From contig NZ_FTOH01000005.1 of assembly GCF_900156675.1 (NCBI RefSeq), forward strand, positions 279,676-343,675: DNA of 64,000 nt, in the 5' to 3' direction. Below, in pieces: positions 53,053 to 61,700 of the stretch. Each line of letters starts with the position of its first letter. The first letter of the stretch is position 1. The position numbers and the translations under genes are program-made. Source of the stretch: Thalassolituus maritimus (GTDB lineage: Bacteria; Pseudomonadota; Gammaproteobacteria; Pseudomonadales; Oceanobacteraceae). Below the pieces are notes generated by a model. That model searched no databases. It had not been told where the DNA came from and worked only from the letters and a program-made list of their open reading frames with translations.

Positions 53053-53577
53053 TCAGGGCGTCGTTGCTGCAGGTTTCTTCCTGAGCTCAGATGTCTGAAT
53101 GGCCGCCAGTTCCTGAACCCGCTGGCGGCTTTCTTCCAATGCGATATCCATTTGTTCGTCATACATCTCCAACCAGGTACGAGAACCCGGCATCATTTTC
53201 GCGAGATCACGCATCCCCTGTTTTAACGCACTGAGATGCGTCTGGTAGCTCTGCTCCTGATCGAGAAGAATTTCTTTAAAGCCAGACGCCTGACTGGTGT
53301 CCATAATCTTACGGTATTGCACCAATGATTTTTCAAAGGCCGCCATCTGAATGCGCAACGCTTCGTTTTCTTTTTTCACCAGTTCAAGCTCTGCGGCCTT
53401 CGCGTAGGCGATATCCTCTTTCAGTAACGAAACAATGCCCAATGTCGACAACGCTGATAACCCAACGACCGAGAGCACCACAAGTACAATCACAACCTTT
53501 CGATTGAAAGACACCGTTCGCTCCAGCAGCGAGATACGCTGCCCTTCACTGAGATCAAACTCTTTTTCGTCTTCCAT
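53053..53577 (-). CDS. membrane-anchored coiled-coil protein, unknown
   Basis: A 174-residue protein: acidic N-terminus, one transmembrane segment (VVIVLVVLSVVGLSALSTLGIVSLL, about 28-52) and a long helical, heptad-rich periplasmic part (AELELVKKENEALRIQMAAFEKSL, then EEQSYQTHLSALKQGMRDL-type repeats). No enzyme motif. Convergent with the hydrolase gene. Family not recognised. Confidence 0.65.
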   Translation of the reverse strand: MEDEKEFDLSEGQRISLLERTVSFNRKVVIVLVVLSVVGLSALSTLGIVSLLKEDIAYAKAAELELVKKENEALRIQMAAFEKSLVQYRKIMDTSQASGFKEILLDQEQSYQTHLSALKQGMRDLAKMMPGSRTWLEMYDEQMDIALEESRQRVQELAAIQTSELRKKPAATTP

Positions 53578-53686
53578 TGGAGGCTCCAGAACCCAACTGC
53601 TTTACCTGACTTTTAAGCATAGCAGCCGCTGGAAGAATTGCCCGGCATGGGCTAACTGACCCCGACAGGTCATCCGGACAGAGCAC

Positions 53687-54550
53687 TCAGACAACCCGTC
53701 TCAGGTAACGGCCAAGCGTTGATTGAAATTGTTTAAACCAGCGCGCTGCACTCTCTGACTGAGATGTACCGGGGGCGAAGTGAAAGTCACCAACAAGAGT
53801 ATCAATACGAAACGACCAGGACTTCTGACCAGCCACCAGCCGTATCTGTTCGGGCTGACTTGTATCGTAGAAAAATTCTCCGTCGTCAGCCTCGAACAGA
53901 GCGCTGAACATCAGCTTCCCTGTTCTATGAATGTCGCGGGAGTGGCGGACGACGAACTCATCGCCCTCAAGCTCGCCGATGTCCGTAATAAACTCTTCCG
54001 CTGATCTGTTTAAAACAGCGCCCATGCAGTCACCAGCAAGGATAAGCGCTCCCTGTAATTCGCGGCTGGCACCGGTCGTAAGGTCTTCTTCACCGATCAA
54101 CTCCAGACCAACGAATAACCCCGGCACACTGTTTAACAAGCGCCAGTCTTCAACATAGGCGCCGCTTGGCGCGAACTCCATCATGCAATTGCCCACACGC
54201 CTTAGCTCTGCGGGCTCGGGCCAACGGTTTTCACTCAGCGAAGACACGCCTCCCTGCCAGTCGAGCAGGTTATGTTGCCAGACACTGTGCGCGTACCAGC
54301 CTTCGTAATCCGCCTTATTATCAGGCTCCGCCTGCTGTTCGTATTCGAGCGGCAAACGCAGATCTATCGTCAGCGCGCCAGACTGAAGCCAGAACACCCG
54401 TGTGTCTGTATCAGTTAACCCATTAGCAAAGCTGATGCACCGCCGCCTGAAAGCACCGCACATCCACTCAGGAACCGAATCCTTTGGCCAGACGGCGCCC
54501 TGCGCGCAAGCGATATCCACCAGGCTTTCTATCCATCGTTTACGCTTCAT
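53687..54550 (-). CDS. conserved protein paired with a 2OG oxygenase, unknown
   Basis: A 287-residue soluble protein without a recognised family name. It is rich in Trp and in alternating strand-like runs (RVFWLQSGALTIDLRLP, YEGWYAHSVWQHNLLDWQGG, WRLLNSVPGLFVGLELIGEE), suggesting a beta-barrel-like fold. It overlaps the oxygenase gene by 4 bases, so the two are translated together and may act on a common substrate. No signal peptide. Confidence 0.68.
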   Translation of the reverse strand: MKRKRWIESLVDIACAQGAVWPKDSVPEWMCGAFRRRCISFANGLTDTDTRVFWLQSGALTIDLRLPLEYEQQAEPDNKADYEGWYAHSVWQHNLLDWQGGVSSLSENRWPEPAELRRVGNCMMEFAPSGAYVEDWRLLNSVPGLFVGLELIGEEDLTTGASRELQGALILAGDCMGAVLNRSAEEFITDIGELEGDEFVVRHSRDIHRTGKLMFSALFEADDGEFFYDTSQPEQIRLVAGQKSWSFRIDTLVGDFHFAPGTSQSESAARWFKQFQSTLGRYLRRVV

Positions 54551-55614
54551 AGAGCCCGCTCCTCCCGGCCAAAACCAACGTCTGGCTGAGTCTCCGGGCG
54601 TTCAATGTCACCCGAACGCAGTCGCTTCTGAAGGTAGTCAAATGTATCTATGGTCTGAGCGTACAAGTGATCACCGCACCTGACCGGCTGATACTGTTTA
54701 TCAGCCCCTTCACAAGGAGCCATCACGGGCTCAATGACCGTATCGTAATCGCAGGTACAGAAGAGCGGGAATGCATAACGCTCCTCTTTCACTTTACGCA
54801 CCCTGTGGGTCGTTGCTCTGAAATGGCCGTTACTCAGTATTTCCATCATGTCGCCAATATTAACGACAAAACTCCCGGGTATGACCGGAGCATCAATCCA
54901 GCGACCTTCACCATTCAACACTTCAAGGCCATCGGCGGTGGGTAGCAGTAAGGTGAAGCACTCGTAATCCGTATGCGCGCCAATACCCTGCGCATCTTGC
55001 AGGCCCGGGTCGTAAGGGTAATGAATCAAGCGCAGTTGATTCGGTGGGCGAATCAGCTTGCCATCGAAAAAGGTCTCCTCCAGCCCTAGTGCAAGAGCAA
55101 AGCCCCTGAACAGAACCTTTGCGAGCTCTGTTCCGTGGCCGTAGTAACAACTCACTTTCGCTTTGAAATCGGCATCGTCGGGCCAGAGCGTTGGGCCAAG
55201 CATCGGCCTCCGATACCTGAGATCACCCAGGTCGTAGTTAACGTCATACGCTTCTTTATGATCCCGGGGTTTATTCACATCTGCATTTGAACCCGGGCTA
55301 TAGAAGACTTCTTCGCCCTCTGGAACGTAACCACTGTGGTTCTGTGACAAACCGATGTAGTTCTGCATTTTCTGTTCGTATGGCTGAGCAAAATACCGCT
55401 CAGCAGACGCGACCAGATCATCGGTCGCTGCCTCGGGAACGCGATGTCCGCAGACATAGAAAAAACCAACGTCTCTTGCGGCATCACGGATATTGTCTGC
55501 TACCGCCTGACGCTCAGCAGGCACAGCGGAATACAAACCTGAAATATCAATCACAGGAATGGATGAGAATCGACGGAGGGGTGTTTGCTTGTGAAGATTG
55601 GTGCGGCTTTGCAT
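54547..55614 (-). CDS. 2-oxoglutarate/Fe(II) oxygenase, isopenicillin-N-synthase-like
   Basis: A 355-residue non-haem iron enzyme. The ferrous ligands are His and Asp in GIGAHTDYECFTLLL and His in GHFRATTHRVR, with the Arg of HRVR holding the 2-oxoglutarate carboxylate. The N-terminal DIOX_N region (IPVIDISGLYSAVPAERQAVADNIRDAARDVGFFYVCGH) is complete. Substrates of this branch range from amino acids to hydrophobic acids and cannot be guessed. It forms a two-gene operon with the unknown partner downstream; no transport or regulator gene is attached. The 241 bases upstream (55615-55855) show no gene. Confidence 0.85.
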   Translation of the reverse strand: MQSRTNLHKQTPLRRFSSIPVIDISGLYSAVPAERQAVADNIRDAARDVGFFYVCGHRVPEAATDDLVASAERYFAQPYEQKMQNYIGLSQNHSGYVPEGEEVFYSPGSNADVNKPRDHKEAYDVNYDLGDLRYRRPMLGPTLWPDDADFKAKVSCYYGHGTELAKVLFRGFALALGLEETFFDGKLIRPPNQLRLIHYPYDPGLQDAQGIGAHTDYECFTLLLPTADGLEVLNGEGRWIDAPVIPGSFVVNIGDMMEILSNGHFRATTHRVRKVKEERYAFPLFCTCDYDTVIEPVMAPCEGADKQYQPVRCGDHLYAQTIDTFDYLQKRLRSGDIERPETQPDVGFGREERAL

Positions 55615-55816
55615 ATCAGTCTCCCATAGGTTTCAGGGTGACTGGCCGTCCAGTGGTGTTCAGCAGAATGCTGGCCGGGCCGTCCCGACTGTGTTTCAGA
55701 GTATCAAATCAGAAGACTCAGATACCAGAGCGCAAAGTGGTCAGTAAGCGCTTACAAAAGGTGGCTAAGAAAAGATGACGAACGAAAAGATAGATATAGA
55801 AGAAATAGCAGGCACA

Positions 55817-55842
55817 AAAAAGCCCGCAGAAGCGGGCTTTTT
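55817..55842. terminator. terminator after rpmE
   Basis: AAAAAGCCCGC-AGAA-GCGGGCTTTTT, usable on both strands, 14 bases past the rpmE stop. Confidence 0.9.
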
Positions 55843-55855
55843 CAGAACGCGTCGA

Positions 55856-56071
55856 TTACTTCTTACCGCCGAAGCCACCGAAACGCTTCTGGAACTTGTC
55901 GATACGACCGCCAGTATCCAGAACTTTCTGCTTACCAGTGTAGAACGGGTGGCATGCAGAACATACGTCCAGGTACATAGTGCCTGGCTTGGTCGAGCGA
56001 GTCTTAACTACGTTACCGCAAGAGCAGGTTGCTTCCAGGGTAGCGTACTCAGGATGAATACCGTCTTTCAT
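55856..56071 (-). CDS. rpmE: 50S ribosomal protein L31
   Basis: A 71-residue zinc-binding L31 (type A): [20 protein letters not shown] with Cys 16 and 18 and [15 protein letters not shown] with Cys 37 and 40, forming the four-cysteine site, so this is the zinc-containing rather than the YkgM-type paralog. Divergent from priA with 181 bases between, holding both promoters. Confidence 0.97.
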   Translation of the reverse strand: MKDGIHPEYATLEATCSCGNVVKTRSTKPGTMYLDVCSACHPFYTGKQKVLDTGGRIDKFQKRFGGFGGKK

Positions 56072-56252
56072 AAATCACCTCACAGTCTTCGCGCCGCCAC
56101 ATCCCGGGGACCACTTTCTTCGCCTGATCTCTCAGGCTGGGCCCAATATCGGTATGCACCGCGCTACTGGCTTGTTATAGATACAATATGCCCTTGCAAG
56201 GGCAATAAGGACGCGCATAATACCAGAGCATTCCGTATCAGCAAGCTTTTTC

Positions 56253-58460
56253 ATGTCCTTTTATGTTGTCGACGTCGCTCTGCCCGTCCCCCTGTTACGC
56301 ACCTTCGACTACCTGCCGGTAGAGGGTGACGCCCGAGAAAACTACCAACCCGGTCAGCGGGTTCGTGCAGACTTTGGCAGACAGCTGCTCACTGGCATTG
56401 TCTTGGGCACTCGTGACAGCAGTGAAGTTCCCACGAATAAGCTCAAACCTTTGTTAGCACGGCTGGATGACGCACCGTTACTGGCTCCGCGTGACCTCAG
56501 TCTTGCCCGCTGGATGTCAGATTACTATCACCACAGCCTGGGTGACGTGCTCGAACACTGGATACCAACCATGCTGCGGCGCGGAGCCGGACTGAACGAA
56601 GCCGATGAGAGCGGTTGGCAACGTATCGCCTCACCCAATACAGAGCCAGCACTCAAAGGCAGCAAGCAGCTGGCATTGTGGCAGCAGTTTCAGCGACAGG
56701 AATACATTGCTCATCGATTTCTGACAGCTCAGGGCTTTTCGCTGGCCCAGTGCCGTAAGCTGGCCGAACTCGGATTAATCGAGGAACAGACGCGACTGCC
56801 AGTCCCTGCACTACCTGAATCCGTCCGACCGGCATTGCAGTTAAATGACGAGCAAGCGTCGGCGGTGAAAAAAGTCTCTGACGTACTGGGGCAATTTAAG
56901 GCCTGTCTGCTTGAAGGCGTGACGGGGTCGGGCAAAACTGAAGTCTACCTCCAGCTTATCGACAAAGTGATTCAACAGGGAAAACAGGCACTGCTGCTGG
57001 TGCCCGAAATCGGCCTGACACCGCAAACTGTGCGCCGCTTTCAGGAACGTTTTAATGTGCCCGTCGCACTGCTTCACTCGGGTCTGAATGATCGTGAACG
57101 ACTGCAAGGCTGGCGACAAGCCCGTGAAGGCCAGGCTCGGATTCTGATCGGTACCCGTTCAGCGGTGTTTACCCCCCTGCCGGACCTTGGCCTGATTATT
57201 CTCGACGAAGAGCACGACGGCTCCTTTAAACAGCAGGATGGCCTGCGCTATTCGGCAAGGGATTTTGCACTCGTGCGTGCTCATCAGGCTCAGGTACCTG
57301 TCTTGCTTGGCTCTGCAACGCCGTCGCTGGAGAGTCTTCATAACGCATTAACAGGCAAATACCTGCATTTAAAACTGACCCGCCGTGCCGGAAATGCCAG
57401 ACCACCGGGCATGAAACTGCACAGTATTCTGCATCAACCTCTGGTGCACGGCTTTGCCGAACCCGTGCTCACCGCCATGCAACAGCACCTGAATCGCGGC
57501 AAGCAGGTCTTGGTATTCTTAAACCGTCGTGGCTTTGCCCCCTTATTAGCCTGTAAACAATGCGGCTGGAATGCGGAGTGTCGACGCTGCGATGCGCGCA
57601 TGACACTGCACCAATATCCTCCGCACCTGCATTGCCATCACTGCGACTATCAGCAACCTGTGCCGAAAGTGTGCCCGGAATGTCACTCGCCGGATATTGA
57701 ACCCATCGGTCAGGGCACCGAACGCATTGAAGACCATCTGTCCGCGTTATTTCCTCAAACACCCGTAAAGCGCGTTGACCGTGATACCGTGCGTACGAAG
57801 CAGGCGTTCGATGATTTATTTGAAGAAATTCATACCGGTGATCCGTGCATTCTGGTCGGCACGCAAATGCTGGCCAAAGGCCATCACTTTCCCGATGTCA
57901 CACTGGTCGTAATTCTCGACAGCGATGCAGGATTATTCAGTGCGGATTTCCGGGGAATGGAACACTCGGCACAATTAATAAAACAGGTCGCCGGGCGTGC
58001 TGGCCGGGCAGAGTCTCCCGGCGATGTCTGGATTCAGACCCTGTATGCCGACCACCCACAACTCAACCTGTTAATCGATGACGGTTATCATGCGCTAGCA
58101 CTTTCTATATTGCGCGAGCGCTTAGATCAGCAACTGCCGCCCTACTCCCACATGGCCATGCTACGCAGCGAATGCGAAGACAGAGCGATGGCTCAACGCT
58201 TTCTCGAACAGGCCCGGTACATACTGCAACACTGGTTAAAACAATACGGCCAGAAAGATGCCCCCGTCACTCTGCTCGGTCCGGTGCCTGCAATTATGGA
58301 GCGCCGGAACGGTCGCTACCGTTTTCAGTTGCAGGTTTTCTGCAGCGAGCGTAAGGCCCTTCACCAGACGCTGGATGCGGCACTGAAACAACTTCAGGAA
58401 TTAAAAGGCTTCAACAAAGTGCGCTGGCACATCGATGTTGATCCGCTGGATACACTCTGA
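56253..58460 (+). CDS. priA: primosomal helicase PriA
   Basis: A 735-residue replication restart helicase. N-terminal 3'-end-binding domain (YVVDVALPVPLLRTFDYLP), Walker A LLEGVTGSGKTEVYL (about 219-233), DEEH box ILDEEHDGSFKQ, and eight cysteines of two zinc sites between about 432 and 475 (CKQCGWNAECRRCDARM, CHHCDY, CPECHS). It reloads replisomes at collapsed forks. Usual length and complete. Confidence 0.97.
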   Translation: MSFYVVDVALPVPLLRTFDYLPVEGDARENYQPGQRVRADFGRQLLTGIVLGTRDSSEVPTNKLKPLLARLDDAPLLAPRDLSLARWMSDYYHHSLGDVLEHWIPTMLRRGAGLNEADESGWQRIASPNTEPALKGSKQLALWQQFQRQEYIAHRFLTAQGFSLAQCRKLAELGLIEEQTRLPVPALPESVRPALQLNDEQASAVKKVSDVLGQFKACLLEGVTGSGKTEVYLQLIDKVIQQGKQALLLVPEIGLTPQTVRRFQERFNVPVALLHSGLNDRERLQGWRQAREGQARILIGTRSAVFTPLPDLGLIILDEEHDGSFKQQDGLRYSARDFALVRAHQAQVPVLLGSATPSLESLHNALTGKYLHLKLTRRAGNARPPGMKLHSILHQPLVHGFAEPVLTAMQQHLNRGKQVLVFLNRRGFAPLLACKQCGWNAECRRCDARMTLHQYPPHLHCHHCDYQQPVPKVCPECHSPDIEPIGQGTERIEDHLSALFPQTPVKRVDRDTVRTKQAFDDLFEEIHTGDPCILVGTQMLAKGHHFPDVTLVVILDSDAGLFSADFRGMEHSAQLIKQVAGRAGRAESPGDVWIQTLYADHPQLNLLIDDGYHALALSILRERLDQQLPPYSHMAMLRSECEDRAMAQRFLEQARYILQHWLKQYGQKDAPVTLLGPVPAIMERRNGRYRFQLQVFCSERKALHQTLDAALKQLQELKGFNKVRWHIDVDPLDTL

Positions 58461-58489
58461 TTGAAGCCTCTAAATAAAACCAGATTCAA

Positions 58490-58930
58490 TTAAGGTACAG
58501 CTTCAAACCGCGCGTTTGCTTTTCCTCGGAATTTCAGCAGCGCGCCACCGTCATCGAATTCACCCAGTCGTATCAAGCCTCGGGAGTAACTGAAGTCTTT
58601 ATAAAAAAGCGCGAGATTTCCCCAGGGGGCATAATAGGTAATATCTCCGGCAGAAGGGTCGTAACCCTCAGGTGCGCCAGTGGTAGCAAGTTTGCGTTCG
58701 GGATACGCTATTTTTTCGGTGCTAGCGTAGTCTTCCAACATGAGTGTCATAGGTAACATATTATAAAAGTCACGCGATGCCGCAATATCGTCAAGCGTCG
58801 CGATGGCACTGTTATCCCCAATAACCAGACGAATCTTCATCGATAAATTATTCCCTGTTTCCTCAGCACTCAGATCTGAAATAAAGAACAGAAAAAGCAG
58901 CGCCTGAATCAGTTTTACACTGCCAGACAC
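58490..58930 (-). CDS. exported cyclophilin-like fold protein
   Basis: A 146-residue protein of the cyclophilin-like family common in bacteria: KIRLVIGDNSAIATLDDIAASRDFYNMLPMTLMLEDYA, then GDITYYAPWGNLALFYKDF. The GTG at 58930 is preferred over earlier ATGs because GGGGAG lies 8 bases before it and it gives a signal peptide (VKLIQALLFLFFISDLSAEE); starts further upstream would overlap the dehydrogenase. Most family members are cytoplasmic, so export is unusual. Third gene of the operon. Confidence 0.72.
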   Translation of the reverse strand: MSGSVKLIQALLFLFFISDLSAEETGNNLSMKIRLVIGDNSAIATLDDIAASRDFYNMLPMTLMLEDYASTEKIAYPERKLATTGAPEGYDPSAGDITYYAPWGNLALFYKDFSYSRGLIRLGEFDDGGALLKFRGKANARFEAVP

Positions 58931-59009
58931 TGCCTTTACTCCCCGAGAAGCAAAGCGACCTCCTAAGGTAAGCCACTTGTACCGATGAGGTTGCCGTTTA
59001 GAACTGCGT

Positions 59010-60227
59010 TCAGAATGTCGCTGCATCAATGACATAGCGATAGCGCGCTTTTTTCGCGACAACATCTTCCCACGCCTGATTAATCTGCTCGGCACTGATT
59101 ACCTGTATTTCAGGGAGCACCTTGTTGTCAGCACAATAGTTAACAACTTCCTGCGTCTCTTTCATATCGCCAATCAAAGAGGCGTTGAAGTTAACGCGAC
59201 TGGCGGCGAGTCCAAGAGCGTTGGCAGACACAGAGAAGCCTTCTGGCATACCGACCTGAGTGTAGGTACCGAACGGTTTCACCGCAGCTGCATACGCCGC
59301 AACGTCGTAATCCACAGGGAAGGTATTAATCATGTAATCAAGTTGGCCGCGATAGTCGCCTAAGGCCTTAAGTTCGTCATCCACAACGACCACATTTTTA
59401 ACGCCAAAGCCTTTGATGCCATCGACTTTATCAGCCGTTGTGGTGAAGGCTGTGACCTCTGCGCCTTTTGATACCGCCAGCTTGACCGCCAGATGGCCAA
59501 GACCACCAATACCAGCAACACCGACTTTATCGCCTTTTTTCAGATCAAATTTGAGTAAAGGCGAATAGGTCGTAACGCCAGCACAAAGCAGAGGCGCTGC
59601 CTCTTCAAAACTGATGTTCTCAGGAATATGCACAGCGAAGTGATCGTTCACCACGATGTTACTGGAATAGCCGCCCTGAGAGATACCCGTTGGCGAACTC
59701 TCCTGCGGATACCCATAAGTAAACACGGTGTCGGGGCAGTACTGCTCTCCATGTTCCTCACAGCAGGTGCCGTTTTTACAGCCATCGACCATACAACCAA
59801 CACCAGCGCGGTCACCGACTTTAAATTTAGTCACGTTTTTACCTACTGCCGCCACGATGCCGACAATTTCGTGCCCGGGCACCTGAGGGTATTGCTGAGA
59901 CCCCCAGTGGCCTTTCAATTGGTGAATATCTGAGTGACAGATACTGGCAAATTTCACGTCGATAAGCACATCGTTGTCACCGACAGGTCTGCGCTCAAAC
60001 TTCCAGGGCTTGAGTACGCCGGAGGTATCGAACGCAGCATAACCCCGCGACGGAACATTCTGAGTGTGCACTTCCGGCCCATATTTTGAACCTGCAGCAA
60101 ACATCGATGAGGCCCCACCGGCCATCATCAGACCAGAGCCTACTAGTGCAGAGTTCTGAATAAATTCGCGGCTCGAATTATCATGATCAGTGCTACGTTT
60201 GGTGCTTTTTGAATCCTGATTATTCAT
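59010..60227 (-). CDS. zinc-dependent NAD(P) alcohol dehydrogenase with export-like N-terminus
   Basis: A 405-residue medium-chain dehydrogenase of the cinnamyl-alcohol/YahK group. Catalytic zinc Cys is in FASICHSDIHQLKG and its His in VPGHEIVGIV; the cofactor loop is GIGGLGHLAVKLA. About 55 extra residues precede the catalytic domain: SREFIQNSALVGSGLMMAGG, which resembles a Tat signal but has a single Arg where RR is expected. The structural zinc lobe reads CKNGTCCEEHGEQYC, with one Cys shifted from the usual C-x2-C-x2-C-x7-C. AGGAGA lies 5 bases before the ATG at 60227. Confidence 0.85.
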   Translation of the reverse strand: MNNQDSKSTKRSTDHDNSSREFIQNSALVGSGLMMAGGASSMFAAGSKYGPEVHTQNVPSRGYAAFDTSGVLKPWKFERRPVGDNDVLIDVKFASICHSDIHQLKGHWGSQQYPQVPGHEIVGIVAAVGKNVTKFKVGDRAGVGCMVDGCKNGTCCEEHGEQYCPDTVFTYGYPQESSPTGISQGGYSSNIVVNDHFAVHIPENISFEEAAPLLCAGVTTYSPLLKFDLKKGDKVGVAGIGGLGHLAVKLAVSKGAEVTAFTTTADKVDGIKGFGVKNVVVVDDELKALGDYRGQLDYMINTFPVDYDVAAYAAAVKPFGTYTQVGMPEGFSVSANALGLAASRVNFNASLIGDMKETQEVVNYCADNKVLPEIQVISAEQINQAWEDVVAKKARYRYVIDAATF

Positions 60228-60259
60228 CAATCTCTCCTGTCACAATTAAGGTTGTCGGA

Positions 60260-61420
60260 TTACTGCTTGCCTAAAACGGAATCCACAGCGCCAGTGACAC
60301 GGGCGGCATACTTACGCCCTTTGTACACGGCCAATGTTTCTGCCACGCCTTGTAGCTGGGCTTGTGAAACACCTGTATTCGTTGCGATACCGATGTGGGC
60401 ATTTAACTGCGAGTCTGTTCCCTCAAGGCTCGCCAGTATCGCAACGGTCAGGAGTTCACGCTGTTTGTAGTCGAGCACACCACGGGCAAAGATATCGCCA
60501 AACAGGTGGCTCTGGAGGTAGTCATTGATACCTGGTGCGAATTCAAACAGTGGGCCTGAGACTTTCTGGCCGACAAGCTCAGTCTGAACCTGTTCACCGA
60601 CTTCGCGACTACTTTTATCCGCGGCGATGGTCGATGGCTCTGCACCCATGGTGTCTTTTTTGCCCGCCTCACGACGCGACTCAACCACGCCCATCAGGTT
60701 GCCCAGGGCATTCAGTGAACGAGGGAAGCCTGTGTAGGAGTAAAGATGAATTAAGCTTTCGCGCAGCTCGCTGATCGTAACGCCTGAATCCAGCGCATCG
60801 TTCAGGGCGATTTTAAGACCCTCCTGCTGATCGGCTGCGGCGTATGTAGCAACACGAACCAGATTATGCTCCTGCACTGAGAGGCCTTCGATATCAGTGG
60901 CTTGCGCGATCTGTTTCAATGCTGCCTGATATTCGTCGTCGGAAAGCGTCTTCTTCCAGCTAACGTTTTCACCGTCTTTGCTGTTGGTGATCACCAGATG
61001 GGTCATAGAACTGTGCGGTGTGGCACCGTGCCAGTGATCAATATCGGAAGGACACCAGACAGTCTCGCCCTCAGAGAACTCGTAGACCTTGCCATCACGT
61101 GTGCCGGTGAGCGCTTTCCCCTCAGTCACCACCATATGCTGCCCTGCGGGATGCGAATGCCAGGCAGTATGAGCACCGGCAGAGAAGGTAACGTACGCGC
61201 CGGAGTAATCGGTCTCGTCGGTCCCCGGAAACAACACCTGAACACTGACATCACCCGTGAACTTATCTTCAGGGCCGGTGAATGATGGCTGAGATCCCAG
61301 TGGGTAGTGAATCTGCCCTTCAGTTCCTTTTGAACCTTGTTCCTTCGAGATAGCGCCCTCACTGACCAGTGTAGTGAGGGCAATTAAAGCGGCTTTGCCA
61401 AACGATGATCCGGTACTCAT
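60260..61420 (-). CDS. cupin plus carboxymuconolactone decarboxylase-like fusion protein
   Basis: A 386-residue protein. After a possible signal peptide (SSFGKAALIALTTLVSEGAIS) comes a cupin (about 70-145) with metal His residues in HTAWHSHPAGQH and DIDHWHGA, then two CMD/AhpD-like repeats (VQEHNLVRVATYAAADQ, VTISELRESLIHLYSYTGFPRSLNAL; and YKQRELLTVAILASLEGTD). Neither CMD repeat has a CxxC, so peroxidase activity is unlikely. GGGAG precedes the ATG at 61420. First gene of the operon with the dehydrogenase and the cyclophilin-like protein, facing the AraC regulator. Confidence 0.82.
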   Translation of the reverse strand: MSTGSSFGKAALIALTTLVSEGAISKEQGSKGTEGQIHYPLGSQPSFTGPEDKFTGDVSVQVLFPGTDETDYSGAYVTFSAGAHTAWHSHPAGQHMVVTEGKALTGTRDGKVYEFSEGETVWCPSDIDHWHGATPHSSMTHLVITNSKDGENVSWKKTLSDDEYQAALKQIAQATDIEGLSVQEHNLVRVATYAAADQQEGLKIALNDALDSGVTISELRESLIHLYSYTGFPRSLNALGNLMGVVESRREAGKKDTMGAEPSTIAADKSSREVGEQVQTELVGQKVSGPLFEFAPGINDYLQSHLFGDIFARGVLDYKQRELLTVAILASLEGTDSQLNAHIGIATNTGVSQAQLQGVAETLAVYKGRKYAARVTGAVDSVLGKQ

Positions 61421-61577
61421 AAAACTCTCCCATGCGTTGATGTACGCTTTGTGAGTCTTATTAAACGGGAGAGTGCCTCAGGGTTTTATCCAGATTCTGT
61501 TGGTTCTTTGCCTGATTCTCCACTCATGCAAAGAGATGGACAGAGATCAATTGATTCGAGGCATCCAAAGAAATCAA

Positions 61578-61612
61578 CCTTGCCAATAACTTGCTGATCC
61601 TTGCCTATTACT
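61578..61612. promoter_or_regulatory. probable AraC-type tandem operator
   Basis: CCTTGCCAATAAC (61578-61590) and CCTTGCCTATTAC (61599-61611) are direct repeats spaced exactly 21 bp, as expected for an AraC-family protein binding two helical turns. A weaker CTTTGCCTGATT lies at 61506-61517. The spacer between divergent genes (61421-61700) holds nothing else visible. Confidence 0.65.
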
Positions 61613-61700
61613 ACAATCAACAACAGAGAGCCTCAACTCTGCCCTCAAGCCAGTGCTAATATAAAGAGACTGAATTGAAAGCAGCCGACAGGGCGAGCGA

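Noticed and set aside
55775..56329. Plus-strand frame of 184 codons across rpmE into priA
   Set aside because: It includes the rpmE terminator and is antisense to L31; priA starts in another frame.
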